Origin: Clostridiaceae bacterium
GTDB lineage: Bacteria > Bacillota > Clostridia > Lachnospirales > Lachnospiraceae
DNA: 64,000 nucleotides
Reading direction: 5' to 3'
Assembly (NCBI GenBank): GCA_902363735.1
Contig: CABJBA010000013.1
Coordinates: forward strand, 39,912 to 103,911
Made by a program: the position numbers and the translations under genes. Below, piece after piece: positions 8,122 to 17,087 of this stretch (position 1 is its first letter; each line of letters starts with the position of its first letter). The notes below the pieces were generated by a model. That model worked only from the letters and a program-made list of their open reading frames with translations, ran no database searches and was not told where the DNA came from.

Positions 8122-8685
8122 ATGAGAGTCATATCAGGAAAAGCCCGGAGACTTGTGTTAAAAACAATAGAGGGACAAGACACAAGACCTACCACCGACA
8201 GAATTAAAGAAACTTTATTTAATATGATTCAGCCGGACATAGCCGGCTGCAAATTTTTAGATCTTTTTTCCGGAAGCGGAGCAATTGCAATTGAGGCACT
8301 GAGCAGAGGTGCGGCTCTGGCCGTCATGATCGAACAAAATCCCAAGGCAGCCGCCTGTATCCGTGAAAACCTAAAGACCACCAGGTTGGAGGAATATGCC
8401 ATTGTGATGAACTGCGATGTCATTATGGGACTTGAACGGATGAAGGATAAGGGACATGTCTTTGACTATGTGTTCATGGACCCTCCCTATAACAAGGAGT
8501 GGGAAAAACAGGTTTTAGAGTTTTTTTCCAAAACCCATTTGATTCGTCAGGACACAGTCATTATTATTGAAGCTTCATTAGAAACCTCTTTTGATTATCT
8601 GCATTCCATGGGATATGAGCTGATAAAAGAGAAACGATATAAGACCAACCAGCATGTATTTATAAAGAAAGAAGAATCCTTATGA
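8122..8685 (+). CDS. rsmD: 16S rRNA (guanine(966)-N(2))-methyltransferase RsmD
   Basis: 187 residues. It has the RsmD N-terminus [13 protein letters not shown], the SAM-binding [19 protein letters not shown] loop near residue 47 and the catalytic DPPY motif near residue 119. The enzyme methylates G966 of 16S rRNA (E. coli numbering) on assembled 30S particles. It overlaps coaD by four bases (ATGA), the usual rsmD-coaD pairing in Firmicutes, which argues for translational coupling. Confidence 0.95.
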   Translation: MRVISGKARRLVLKTIEGQDTRPTTDRIKETLFNMIQPDIAGCKFLDLFSGSGAIAIEALSRGAALAVMIEQNPKAAACIRENLKTTRLEEYAIVMNCDVIMGLERMKDKGHVFDYVFMDPPYNKEWEKQVLEFFSKTHLIRQDTVIIIEASLETSFDYLHSMGYELIKEKRYKTNQHVFIKKEESL

Positions 8686-9170
8686 AAAGAGCAGTGTATC
8701 CCGGAAGCTTCGATCCGGTGACTTATGGACACATGGACATCATTGAACGGGCAGCCGCCATGGCAGACCATTTGATCATTGGAGTTTTAAATAATTATTC
8801 TAAAACTCCGTTGTTTTCTGTAGAAGAACGTGTTAATATGATAAAGAGTCTTACCAAAGATATATCAAATGTGGAAGTAAAGGCCTTTGGAGGACTTTTG
8901 GTGGATTTTGTACGAGCCAATCAGGCAGATGCGGTGATTCGCGGGCTTCGGGCTGTAACGGATTTTGAATATGAACTGCAAATAGCACAGACAAACCGAG
9001 TGATTGCACCGGAGGTGGATACTGTGTTTTTGGCGACTAATTTAAAGTATTCTTATTTAAGTTCCAGCATTGTAAAGGAGATCGCTGCCTATGGCGGAGA
9101 GATAAACGCATTTGTACCCCCTGAAATCAGGGAGAATGTGAATCGAAAAATGGTAGATAGAACGAAATAA
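8682..9170 (+). CDS. coaD: Phosphopantetheine adenylyltransferase
   Basis: 162 residues, the standard length. The N-terminal [18 protein letters not shown] contains the TxGH nucleotidyl-transfer signature (here TYGH near 14-17). Near residue 126, [13 protein letters not shown] carries the second ATP-binding SSSxVR/K-type motif. It transfers AMP from ATP to 4'-phosphopantetheine in the penultimate step of coenzyme A synthesis. Its start overlaps the rsmD stop. Confidence 0.97.
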   Translation: MKRAVYPGSFDPVTYGHMDIIERAAAMADHLIIGVLNNYSKTPLFSVEERVNMIKSLTKDISNVEVKAFGGLLVDFVRANQADAVIRGLRAVTDFEYELQIAQTNRVIAPEVDTVFLATNLKYSYLSSSIVKEIAAYGGEINAFVPPEIRENVNRKMVDRTK

Positions 9171-9191
9171 GGGTGAGGAGTGTTCTTAATT

Positions 9192-9773
9192 ATGATGAGC
9201 AGAATCGAACAGTTAATCGGTGAAATTGAAGAATATATTGACAGCTGCAAGTACCAGCCGCTTTCCAACAGCAAGATTGTGGTAAACCGAGAGGAATTAG
9301 AGGAACTCCTAGTGGAGCTTCGCCTTCGGATTCCCGATGAAATTAAACAATATCAGAAAATCATCAGCAACCGGGATGCTATTATGAATGAAGCCCGCCA
9401 GCAGGCGGATTCCATTTTGTCCCAGGCTAATGCCCAGACAAATGAACTGGTCAATGAGCATGAGATTATGCAAAAGGCTTATGCCCAGGCTGATGAGATT
9501 ATACAGCAGGCCAATGGACAGGCCCAGCAGATCGTGGAGCAGGCTGTAGCCGATGCCAATGGAATACGCCAGAGTGCTGTTCAGTATACCGATGATATGT
9601 TAAAGAGCCTTCAGACGATTATCAGCCATTCCATGGAAGGCGCACAGGGTCGTTTTGATGCCTTTATGACTTCCATGCAGTCAAGCTATGACGTTGTATC
9701 TTCCAACCGTCAGGAACTGACCGGCGCGGTTATCCAGACGGCAGGAGCAGAAGAAAGCGGGATAGAAGAATAA
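9192..9773 (+). CDS. Coiled-coil protein, DivIVA/ATP-synthase-subunit-H-like
   Basis: About 193 residues from ATG 9192. GGGTGAGGAG ends 11 bases upstream, and the in-frame GTG at 9180 overlaps that ribosome site, so it is unlikely to be the start. After a short N-terminal MSRIEQLIGEIEEYIDSCK helix and a VNREELEELLVELR segment, residues about 55-135 are an almost continuous Gln/Ala-rich coiled coil with repeated AQADEIIQQANGQAQQI-type heptads. There is no membrane segment. Such proteins next to coaD in Lachnospiraceae are usually called ATPase or V-type subunit H by coiled-coil similarity alone; a DivIVA-like scaffold is just as plausible. Its 3' end overlaps the end of the convergent ylbJ by 44 bases. 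Confidence 0.7.
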   Translation: MMSRIEQLIGEIEEYIDSCKYQPLSNSKIVVNREELEELLVELRLRIPDEIKQYQKIISNRDAIMNEARQQADSILSQANAQTNELVNEHEIMQKAYAQADEIIQQANGQAQQIVEQAVADANGIRQSAVQYTDDMLKSLQTIISHSMEGAQGRFDAFMTSMQSSYDVVSSNRQELTGAVIQTAGAEESGIEE

Positions 9774-10656
9774 AAATGATGATGGTAAGAAGGCTGTGAA
9801 AGACCTTCCAGACTACATAGTGCCGGATGGATAATCCGGCATTTTTTATGACACTCTTTGTCTGAAAGATACCGGAAAGGCCTCCAAAAGCGGTAACAGC
9901 TCCGATCCAAAGTCCGCAGGAAAAGCTGGAATGTGTTTCTGATATAGCCTTGATTCCTGTTGTGATTTCGATGATTCCAAGGAGAACGGCTGTCTGCGCG
10001 GGATTGTGCAGTGGGAGCTTTGCTATGTAAAGGGCCAGTATGGAAAAAATCATGATATATCCCCCTATTTTTATCATGACTTCACAGGAATCCATCAGGC
10101 TTTCGTCAAAGGAGTGGGAGGACCACTTTTTTTCAGAGACAGATGGTTCAGGTGCTCTGATACCGTAATAAGCTCTGGCGGCCTGTGAAATAAAGAATAT
10201 GGGCAGATATATGGAAATGAGAAGAAGCCAGACCGGAATTGACTTCTGCATTCCGGAAGCAGCATAACCTAACAGAAACATGGGACTGGGATGGTTGCAG
10301 ATTGCCAGCAGATACCTTCCTTCTCTGGGAGTTATTCTGTTTTTGTCCATAAACTCGCTGCAGGTTCTGGCTCCCATAGGATATCCGCAGAGAAGGCCGG
10401 AGATAAATGTGTAGCTTCCTGCATCGGAAAGGCAAAAAAAACGGTGCAAAAGCTGCCTGACAGGAAAAATCAGAATATGGATGGCATTTAAGGATACAAT
10501 GACGTTGGAGCAAATCATAAAAGGGAGCAGGGATGGCACCACCACAGAGCCCCAGAGAACCAGTCCGTTTCTGGCGCCTTCAAAGGCCAGTGAGGGGCGA
10601 AGGAGCAAAAGGAGAAGGGCTGCTACGGAAAGCAGGCGGAAAAAGGATTTTTTCAT
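9730..10656 (-). CDS. ylbJ: Sporulation integral membrane protein YlbJ
   Basis: 308 residues from the minus-strand ATG at 10656, which is preceded by AGGTGAG; an upstream in-frame extension to 10752 is unlikely because it lacks a ribosome site and is not hydrophobic. About eight membrane segments are visible. The nucleoside-transporter-like gate motif SGLLCGYPMGART lies near residue 85 and the second GGLSGIFQTKSVIKNAG-like repeat near residue 265. YlbJ is made in the mother cell under sigma-E and is needed for heat-resistant spores. Its 3' end overlaps the convergent coiled-coil gene and carries that gene's terminator in antisense. Confidence 0.9.
   Translation of the reverse strand: MKKSFFRLLSVAALLLLLLRPSLAFEGARNGLVLWGSVVVPSLLPFMICSNVIVSLNAIHILIFPVRQLLHRFFCLSDAGSYTFISGLLCGYPMGARTCSEFMDKNRITPREGRYLLAICNHPSPMFLLGYAASGMQKSIPVWLLLISIYLPIFFISQAARAYYGIRAPEPSVSEKKWSSHSFDESLMDSCEVMIKIGGYIMIFSILALYIAKLPLHNPAQTAVLLGIIEITTGIKAISETHSSFSCGLWIGAVTAFGGLSGIFQTKSVIKNAGLSIRHYVVWKVFHSLLTIIIFILLSRFLLLLPSG
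9821..9846 (+). terminator. Terminator of the coiled-coil gene, located inside ylbJ
   Basis: TGCCGGAT (9821-9828) and ATCCGGCA (9834-9841) form an 8-bp stem followed by TTTTTT on the plus strand, 48 bases after the stop at 9773. On the opposite strand the same bases encode the NAGLSIRH stretch of YlbJ. Confidence 0.8.
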
Positions 10657-10707
10657 ACTCACCTGAATAGATTGTTTTATACAATTATATGAAAAGGCAT
10701 AAGTGAT

Positions 10708-11517
10708 ATGATGATGATTCTTTTTTTCATTTTGATTCTTTCTGTATTCCATGTGACTATGATCGATTATCTCTATAACAATCCCACCTTTTACCAGTTG
10801 GATGCCTATACATGGGAAAGCGATGATTTCAGAAGCTTAAAGCTGGGGGAAATAGTGGCAGACTGGAGTGAGATCGATTACGATGCTCTCACTTCTCTTA
10901 TGATAGAAAACCAGTATGATCTGACAAAGGCTTCGACGGAAGATTATCACACAGACCGGATTATGAAGGTAAAGCCGGAGGAATACAGAAAGCTTAAACA
11001 GGCTTACGAAATGATATTCCGGGATTTGAAGTTTTTCCCGGTTCCACTCAATACCAATTCCGATTCACCTGATGTTAAGTATGAAAACGGCTGGATGGAC
11101 ACCCGTACCTACGGTGGAGAACGGGGACACGAAGGATGTGATATCATGGGAACGGAAAAGCCAAGAGGATATTATCCTGTTGTAAGTATCAGCGATGGAA
11201 CGGTAGAAAAGGTGGGATGGCTGGAAAAGGGAGGCTGGCGCCTTGGCATCAGAACCCCGGGCGGAGTGTATTTATACTATGCCCATCTCTATGGTTACGC
11301 CAGTCCTTGGAAGGAAGGGGATCATGTAAGGGCAGGGGAGCTTTTGGGCTTTATGGGAGATACAGGCTACAGCAAGGTAGAGGGGACTACGGGGAATTTT
11401 GACGTCCACCTCCATATGGGTATTTATTTAAAAACTGATAATAATGAAGAAATGAGCGTAAACCCTTATTGGGTTTTGCGGTATCTGGAGAAATTCCGGT
11501 TAAAATATTCCTATTAA
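10708..11517 (+). CDS. Membrane-anchored M23-family metallopeptidase
   Basis: 269 residues. The N-terminal 20 or so hydrophobic residues look like a signal anchor. The catalytic LytM domain occupies about 110-255, with zinc ligands His141 and Asp145 (GHEGCDIMG), a YYAHLYG strand and the VHLHMG (HxH) motif near residue 234. All catalytic residues of an active M23 endopeptidase are present. Such enzymes cut peptide cross-links in peptidoglycan. It is divergent from ylbJ with only about 50 bases between them, which suggests a sporulation or envelope role by context. ATG 10708 has AAAAGG ten bases upstream. Confidence 0.85.
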   Translation: MMMILFFILILSVFHVTMIDYLYNNPTFYQLDAYTWESDDFRSLKLGEIVADWSEIDYDALTSLMIENQYDLTKASTEDYHTDRIMKVKPEEYRKLKQAYEMIFRDLKFFPVPLNTNSDSPDVKYENGWMDTRTYGGERGHEGCDIMGTEKPRGYYPVVSISDGTVEKVGWLEKGGWRLGIRTPGGVYLYYAHLYGYASPWKEGDHVRAGELLGFMGDTGYSKVEGTTGNFDVHLHMGIYLKTDNNEEMSVNPYWVLRYLEKFRLKYSY

Positions 11518-11539
11518 TGACAGAAGCAGGAGTAAACGA

Positions 11540-12910
11540 GTGAAGGAAATAAAGGTTTCAGAAGAATTTTTATGTAGAATGAAGGATTTGCTGGGAGAAG
11601 AGGAATACAAGGCCTATTTAAAAAGCTTTGAAGAAGAACGGCTTTACGGTCTGAGGACTAATGATTTAAAGATTACTCCTGAGGAGTTTGCGGAAAAAGG
11701 AATATTCAGTTTAAAGCCTGTTCCATGGATCAAAAATGGTTTTTACTATGAGGGAGAAGATCGTCCGGCTAAGAATTCCTGTTATTACGCAGGACTTTAC
11801 TATCTCCAGGAGCCAAGTGCCATGACTCCGGCAAGTCTGCTCCCGGTAGTGCCGGGAGACAAGGTCCTGGATTTGTGTGCCGCCCCTGGGGGAAAGAGCA
11901 CAGAACTTGGAGCCAGATTAAAGGGAAAAGGGATTCTGGTGTCTAATGATATCAGCAATTCCAGGGCAAAGGCTTTATTAAAAAATCTGGAGCTTTGGGG
12001 AATAGAAAATATTTGTGTCACCAGCGAAAAACCGGAAAAATTAAAAAACACATTTGGTGAATTCTTTGACAAAATCCTGGTGGATGCGCCCTGTTCCGGT
12101 GAGGGGATGTTCCGAAAGGATGCTGACATGGTGAAAAGCTATGAGGAACACGGCCCGGAGTATTATGCAGTGATACAAAAGGAAATTTTAAAGCAGGCAG
12201 CGGACATGCTGGTTCCCGGCGGATTTCTTTTATATTCTACCTGTACCTTTTCTGTATGTGAAAATGAGGATGTTATTGACTGGATATTAAATGAGAATGA
12301 GCAGATGGAACTGATTCCCCTTCTTCCTTTTGAAGGAGCCAGCAGGGGAATTGGACTTTCCGGCTGCTTGAGGCTGTTTCCTCACAAGATTAAGGGGGAA
12401 GGGCATTTCATGGCTCTGCTAAAAAAGAGGGACTTCCATATAAACAGAGCAGAGGATTCCGAAAAGGAGAGAATTAAGTCCACCCCAATTCCCAGTGATC
12501 TTTCCTCTTTTCTTTCCCTGGTTTCAAAGCCTTTGGATCAATCCCGAATCAGGATTAAAGAAAATTGTGTTTATTATCTGCCGGAATTTTTTCCGGAAAA
12601 GGCAAAAGGACTCCGGTATCTAAGGACAGGCCTTTTGCTGGGAGAAATGAAAAAAGACCGTTTCGATCCATCTCAGGCATTTGCAATGGCTATGAGACAG
12701 GAGGAATTTCAGCAATCCCTTTCCTGGAAAAGACAAGATGAAAGGGTACTCCGGTATTTAAAGGGAGAAACGATCTTTTTAAATGACGAAGAAGGACAGG
12801 TCAAGGGCTGGTGCCTGATCTGTGTCGATGGTTTCCCTCTGGGATTTGCAAAGGGAACGGGAACATCTTTAAAAAATAAATACTATCCCGGATGGCGATG
12901 GCAAGGGTGA
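11540..12910 (+). CDS. NOL1/NOP2/Sun-type rRNA (cytosine-C5)-methyltransferase (RsmF-like)
   Basis: 456 residues. The SAM loop LCAAPGGKST lies near residue 113, followed by the VDAPCSGEGMFR motif (Cys near 185) and the catalytic STCTFSVCENE motif (Cys near 235). The C-terminal 130 residues form the PUA-like RNA-binding part seen in RsmF and YebU. The family forms m5C in rRNA or tRNA; the exact target base cannot be read from the sequence. The start is GTG 11540, with AGCAGGAG about ten bases upstream. It is followed at once by a pseudouridine synthase gene. Confidence 0.88.
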   Translation: MKEIKVSEEFLCRMKDLLGEEEYKAYLKSFEEERLYGLRTNDLKITPEEFAEKGIFSLKPVPWIKNGFYYEGEDRPAKNSCYYAGLYYLQEPSAMTPASLLPVVPGDKVLDLCAAPGGKSTELGARLKGKGILVSNDISNSRAKALLKNLELWGIENICVTSEKPEKLKNTFGEFFDKILVDAPCSGEGMFRKDADMVKSYEEHGPEYYAVIQKEILKQAADMLVPGGFLLYSTCTFSVCENEDVIDWILNENEQMELIPLLPFEGASRGIGLSGCLRLFPHKIKGEGHFMALLKKRDFHINRAEDSEKERIKSTPIPSDLSSFLSLVSKPLDQSRIRIKENCVYYLPEFFPEKAKGLRYLRTGLLLGEMKKDRFDPSQAFAMAMRQEEFQQSLSWKRQDERVLRYLKGETIFLNDEEGQVKGWCLICVDGFPLGFAKGTGTSLKNKYYPGWRWQG

Positions 12911-12918
12911 AGGAAATT

Positions 12919-13665
12919 ATGGCAAAAGAAATCAGATTAGATAAATACTTAGCGGAAATGGGTCAGGGAACCAGAAGCCAGATCAAGGAAATGGCCAGAA
13001 AAGGCAGAATATCTGTAGATGGAATACCGGAAAAAAAACCGGAGAGGAAAATTGATCCTGCCTGTAATCAGGTTGAACTAGACGGACGGATTATCGAATA
13101 TGCGAAATACGAATACTACTTGCTGAACAAGCCTCAGGGCGTGGTATCTGCAACAGAAGACTCCCGGTATGAAACAGTGATCAGCTTAATCCGGGATCGG
13201 AAGCGGGACGATCTTTTTCCTGTTGGAAGGCTGGATATTGACACGGAAGGGCTGCTTCTCATTACCAATGACGGAGATTTGGCCCATCAGCTTCTTTCTC
13301 CTAAAAAGCATGTGGACAAAGTTTACTTTGCCAGGGTGGATGGAGAACTACCTGCTGATGCAAAGAACCGTATGAAGGAGGGGCTGGAGATTTCGGAGGG
13401 TATCCTTACCCTTCCGGCAGATTTGGAGATCTTAAATTATGGACAGAATAGGGCATCATCAGAGATCCGTCTTACCATACGGGAAGGAAAATTCCATCAG
13501 GTAAAACGGATGTTTGAGGTTCTTGGCTGCTCAGTGGTATACTTAAAGCGGCTGTCCATGGGCAGCCTTACGTTAGATGAGACTTTAGAGCCCGGACAGT
13601 ACCGCCTTCTCACGGAAGAGGAGATAGGGGAGCTGAAAAGCCATGGAAAGGAACGGAAAGCATAA
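12919..13665 (+). CDS. RsuA/RluB-family pseudouridine synthase
   Basis: 248 residues from ATG 12919, with AAGGA just upstream; the in-frame ATG at 12892 lies inside the preceding gene and adds a non-conserved tail. An N-terminal S4 RNA-binding domain (EIRLDKYLAEMGQGTRSQIKEM) is followed by the catalytic domain with GRLDIDTEGLLLITNDG, where the catalytic Asp is near residue 105. It converts a specific uridine in 16S or 23S rRNA to pseudouridine; RluB is the commonest Firmicutes member, but the target is not decidable here. Confidence 0.88.
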   Translation: MAKEIRLDKYLAEMGQGTRSQIKEMARKGRISVDGIPEKKPERKIDPACNQVELDGRIIEYAKYEYYLLNKPQGVVSATEDSRYETVISLIRDRKRDDLFPVGRLDIDTEGLLLITNDGDLAHQLLSPKKHVDKVYFARVDGELPADAKNRMKEGLEISEGILTLPADLEILNYGQNRASSEIRLTIREGKFHQVKRMFEVLGCSVVYLKRLSMGSLTLDETLEPGQYRLLTEEEIGELKSHGKERKA

Positions 13666-13666
13666 A

Positions 13667-14332
13667 ATGTTAGATGAGAAAAAAGCGGTAATTTTTGATC
13701 TGGACGGAACTCTTGTGGATTCCATGTGGATGTGGAAATCCATTGATATAGAATTTTTAGGAGACAGGGGATTTGAGTGCCCTGAAGATTTGGAAAAAGA
13801 AATCGAAGGCATGAGCTTTTCGGAAACAGCAAGTTATTTCAAAAAGAGATTTGATTTAAGAGAGTCTCTTGAAGAGATCAAACATGTGTGGACGGAAATG
13901 TCCATTGATAAATACCGGAATGAGGTTCCTTTAAAACCGGGAGCAGGAGAGTTCCTGGAGCACCTTGCATCTAAGGGGATCAAGACAGGAATTGCCACCA
14001 GCAATGGAAGAGAGATGGTGGAGGCGGTTTTGGCTTCTTTAAAAATAGATGGGTATTTTGATGTGGTAACCACTGCGTGTGAGGTGACAGCCGGAAAGCC
14101 TGCTCCTGATATTTATTTAAAGGTGGCAGGTACTCTTGACTTGCATCCTTCCAATTGTCTTGTTTTCGAGGATGTTCCAGCGGGAATTCTGGCAGGAAAA
14201 AGGGCAGGAATGACAGTCTGTGCCATAGATGATAAATTTTCCAGAGATATGGAAGATGAAAAAAGGAAATTAGCAGATTACTTTATATATGATTATTATC
14301 AGATATTAAATAGAAATGGAGCAAAAGCATGA
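13667..14332 (+). CDS. HAD-superfamily hydrolase, beta-phosphoglucomutase-like
   Basis: 221 residues from ATG 13667, two bases after the previous stop. All four HAD motifs are present: FDLDGTLVDS (nucleophile Asp near 11), TSNGRE (motif II), the GKPAPDIY Lys (motif III) and FEDVPAGILAGKRAG (motif IV). The alpha-helical cap between motifs I and II marks subclass I (phosphatases and beta-phosphoglucomutases). The substrate is unknown. It overlaps the next gene by four bases. Confidence 0.85.
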   Translation: MLDEKKAVIFDLDGTLVDSMWMWKSIDIEFLGDRGFECPEDLEKEIEGMSFSETASYFKKRFDLRESLEEIKHVWTEMSIDKYRNEVPLKPGAGEFLEHLASKGIKTGIATSNGREMVEAVLASLKIDGYFDVVTTACEVTAGKPAPDIYLKVAGTLDLHPSNCLVFEDVPAGILAGKRAGMTVCAIDDKFSRDMEDEKRKLADYFIYDYYQILNRNGAKA

Positions 14333-16269
14333 TCCAGGATTACCTTCCTATCAGCCGTTCTGATATGAATATCAGAGGCTGGAAACAATGTGACTTTGTC
14401 TATGTCAGCGGTGATGCCTATGTGGACCACCCATCTTTCGGTCATGCAATCATCAGCCGTCTTTTGGAGGCTCATGGATACAAAGTGGGAATCATAGCCC
14501 AGCCTGACTGGAAAGACCCCAAAAGCATTCAGGTGCTGGGTGAACCCCGCCTGGGATTTTTAGTCAGCAGCGGAAACATGGACTCTATGGTAAATCATTA
14601 TTCGGTTTCTAAAAAGCACAGGCAGCAGGACTCCTACACCCCGGGAGGCGTTATGGGAAAGCGTCCTGATTACGCCACCACAGTTTACTGCAACTTAATC
14701 CGGTCTGTATACAAAAAAGCTCCTATTATCATAGGAGGAATCGAAGCCAGCTTAAGGCGCCTGACTCATTATGATTACTGGTCGGGCAGGTTAAAGCGCT
14801 CCATACTTCTGGATTCCCAGGCTGACATTATTTCCTATGGAATGGGAGAAAAGTCTATTGTGGAGATCGCAGATGCCTTAAACAGCGGCATAGACATCAA
14901 GGATGTCACCTTTATAAACGGTACTGTTTATAAAACAAAAAGTCTGGAACCTGTATATGATGCCTTGAATCTGCCTTCTTTTGAACGTATGAAAGAGGAT
15001 AAGCTGGAATATGCCAGAAGCTATTATATCCAGTATGGAAATACGGACCCTTTTATTGGAAAACGTCTGGTAGAGCCTTACGGGGATAACTTGTTTGTGG
15101 TTCAGAATCCGCCGGCAAAGCCACTTTCTACGGAAGAAATGGACGAGGTTTATAATCTTCCCTATATGAGAAATTACCATCCTTCTTATGAAGATCTTGG
15201 GGGAGTTCCGGCTATACGGGAAATCAAATTCAGTCTGATCAGCAACAGAGGCTGTTTTGGAGCCTGCAGCTTCTGCGCTCTTACCTTTCATCAGGGCAGA
15301 ATCATCCAGTCCAGAAGCCACAATTCGCTTTTGGATGAAGCAAAGCTTTTGACAGATGAGCCTGATTTTAAGGGCTACATTCATGACGTTGGAGGGCCTA
15401 CTGCCGACTTTCGCACCCCTGCCTGTGAAAAACAGAAAACAAAGGGAGCTTGTCCCAACAGACAATGTTTATTCCCAGAGCCATGCAAGAATTTAAATGC
15501 GGACCATGGGGATTATATTGATCTGCTCAGAAAACTCAGAACCCTTCCAAAGGTGAAAAAGGTCTTTATCCGTTCCGGCATCCGTTTTGATTATGTGCTG
15601 GCTGATCCGGGAAAGAAGTTTTTAAAAGAACTTTGCCAGTACCATGTCAGCGGCCAGTTAAAGGTGGCACCAGAGCATGTATCCGACAAGGTCCTTTCCA
15701 AAATGGGAAAACCGGATAATAAGGTTTACCGGCAATTTGTAAAAGAATACAACGAAATGAACGGCAGGCTGGGTATGAAGCAGTATTTAGTTCCCTATCT
15801 GATGTCTTCCCATCCAGGTTCCGGGCTTTTGGAGGCAGTGGAGCTTGCGGAATATTTACGTGATTTGGGATATATGCCAGAGCAGGTTCAGGATTTTTAT
15901 CCCACTCCCTCCACCATATCCACCTGCATGTATTACACCGGATACGATCCGCGCACTATGGAAAAGGTTTATGTTCCCGTCAATCCCCATGAAAAGGCCA
16001 TGCAGCGGGCTTTAATCCAGTACCGGAATCCCAAGAACCGTGACCTGGTTATGGAAGCCTTAAAGCTGGCAGGACGGACGGACTTGATCGGATACGATAA
16101 AAAATGTCTGATCCGCCCTGCAGCAGGTGCGCCTTCCGGAGGAATGGGAAGCAGAAAAACCGGCAAAAATTATAATAATGCAAACAGACCCGGACCACTT
16201 TCTAATGAAAAACAAGGAGAGCGCAGAAAAAAAACAATCCGGAATGTCCACAAAAAAGCAGGAAAATAA
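14329..16269 (+). CDS. YgiQ family (UPF0313) radical SAM protein
   Basis: 646 residues. The N-terminal YgiQ-specific domain starts LPISRSDMNIRGWKQCDFVYV. The radical SAM core has RGCFGACSFC (three Cys near 309, 313 and 316) and binds a 4Fe-4S cluster and SAM. A second Cys-rich segment (CEKQKTKGACPNRQCLFPEPC, about 365-385) is typical of the family. The C-terminal DUF3362-like part includes QVQDFYPTPSTISTCMYYTG, and the extreme C-terminus is basic. The reaction is not known. It is translationally coupled to the HAD gene by an ATGA overlap. Confidence 0.9.
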   Translation: MIQDYLPISRSDMNIRGWKQCDFVYVSGDAYVDHPSFGHAIISRLLEAHGYKVGIIAQPDWKDPKSIQVLGEPRLGFLVSSGNMDSMVNHYSVSKKHRQQDSYTPGGVMGKRPDYATTVYCNLIRSVYKKAPIIIGGIEASLRRLTHYDYWSGRLKRSILLDSQADIISYGMGEKSIVEIADALNSGIDIKDVTFINGTVYKTKSLEPVYDALNLPSFERMKEDKLEYARSYYIQYGNTDPFIGKRLVEPYGDNLFVVQNPPAKPLSTEEMDEVYNLPYMRNYHPSYEDLGGVPAIREIKFSLISNRGCFGACSFCALTFHQGRIIQSRSHNSLLDEAKLLTDEPDFKGYIHDVGGPTADFRTPACEKQKTKGACPNRQCLFPEPCKNLNADHGDYIDLLRKLRTLPKVKKVFIRSGIRFDYVLADPGKKFLKELCQYHVSGQLKVAPEHVSDKVLSKMGKPDNKVYRQFVKEYNEMNGRLGMKQYLVPYLMSSHPGSGLLEAVELAEYLRDLGYMPEQVQDFYPTPSTISTCMYYTGYDPRTMEKVYVPVNPHEKAMQRALIQYRNPKNRDLVMEALKLAGRTDLIGYDKKCLIRPAAGAPSGGMGSRKTGKNYNNANRPGPLSNEKQGERRKKTIRNVHKKAGK

Positions 16270-16296
16270 ATTGAAGATTCAATGGAGGGATGCCAT

Positions 16297-17067
16297 ATGA
16301 AAATTGCGATTGTAACAGGTGGCTCTTCCGGCATGGGAAGAGAATTTATCATGCAAATTGCTGACCGTTTTAGCGGAATTGGAGAAATATGGGCCATTGC
16401 CAGAAGGCGGGAACGGCTGGAAGAGCTGTCTCTTCTCGTTCCTGTAAAGCTCCGGTGTTTTGATATGGATTTAACCAGGAAAGAAGAACTGAAGGTCTTT
16501 GAAAAGGCTCTTTCAGAAGAAAAGCCGGATGTAAAATGGCTTGTTAATGGGGCCGGATACGGAAAGATCGGCCCTGTGGGCTTTATCAGTGCAGAAGAAG
16601 AGGGTGGAATGATTGATTTAAACTGCCGGGCTCTTTGTACAGTGACTCACATGGTGCTTCCCTATATGTCAAAAAACAGCCGCATCATCCAGTTTTCTTC
16701 TTCGGCCTCCTTTCTTCCCCAGCCTCAGTTTGCCATTTATGCGGCCACAAAGGCATTTATCTTAAGCTACAGCAGAGCCCTCAATGAAGAACTGAAGCCC
16801 AGGGGAATCTATGTAACAGCAGTATGCCCCGGACCTGTTAAGACAGAGTTCTTTGATATTGCAGGAACGACGGGAGAGATACCGCTCTATAAAAAACTGG
16901 TTATGGCTGATTCACGGAAGGTGGTGTCTCTGGCACTTAGAGACAGCATGATGGGCCGCTCTGTTTCGGTCTATGGACTCACTATGAAATCATTCCGTAT
17001 GCTGTGTAAAATATTTCCTCACGGCATGATCCTGCGTCTTATCAGAAAACCCATGAAAGCAGATTAA
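16297..17067 (+). CDS. Short-chain dehydrogenase/reductase
   Basis: 256 residues from ATG 16297, with GGAGGG eight bases upstream (preferred over the in-frame ATG at 16282). The Rossmann TGGSSGMG motif (residues 8-15), the NGAGYG motif near 88, a catalytic Ser in FSSSASF and the YAATK (YxxxK) pair near 150-154 are all present, so the enzyme should be active. The cofactor and substrate cannot be assigned. It sits between RNA-modification genes without clear functional link. Confidence 0.85.
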   Translation: MKIAIVTGGSSGMGREFIMQIADRFSGIGEIWAIARRRERLEELSLLVPVKLRCFDMDLTRKEELKVFEKALSEEKPDVKWLVNGAGYGKIGPVGFISAEEEGGMIDLNCRALCTVTHMVLPYMSKNSRIIQFSSSASFLPQPQFAIYAATKAFILSYSRALNEELKPRGIYVTAVCPGPVKTEFFDIAGTTGEIPLYKKLVMADSRKVVSLALRDSMMGRSVSVYGLTMKSFRMLCKIFPHGMILRLIRKPMKAD

Positions 17068-17087
17068 CAGACAGAAAGGGATCTACC

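Noticed and set aside
9463..9560. DNA-level repeats in the coiled-coil gene
   Set aside because: The repeated CAGGC/GCCCAG pieces follow from Gln/Ala heptads in the protein and need no separate explanation.
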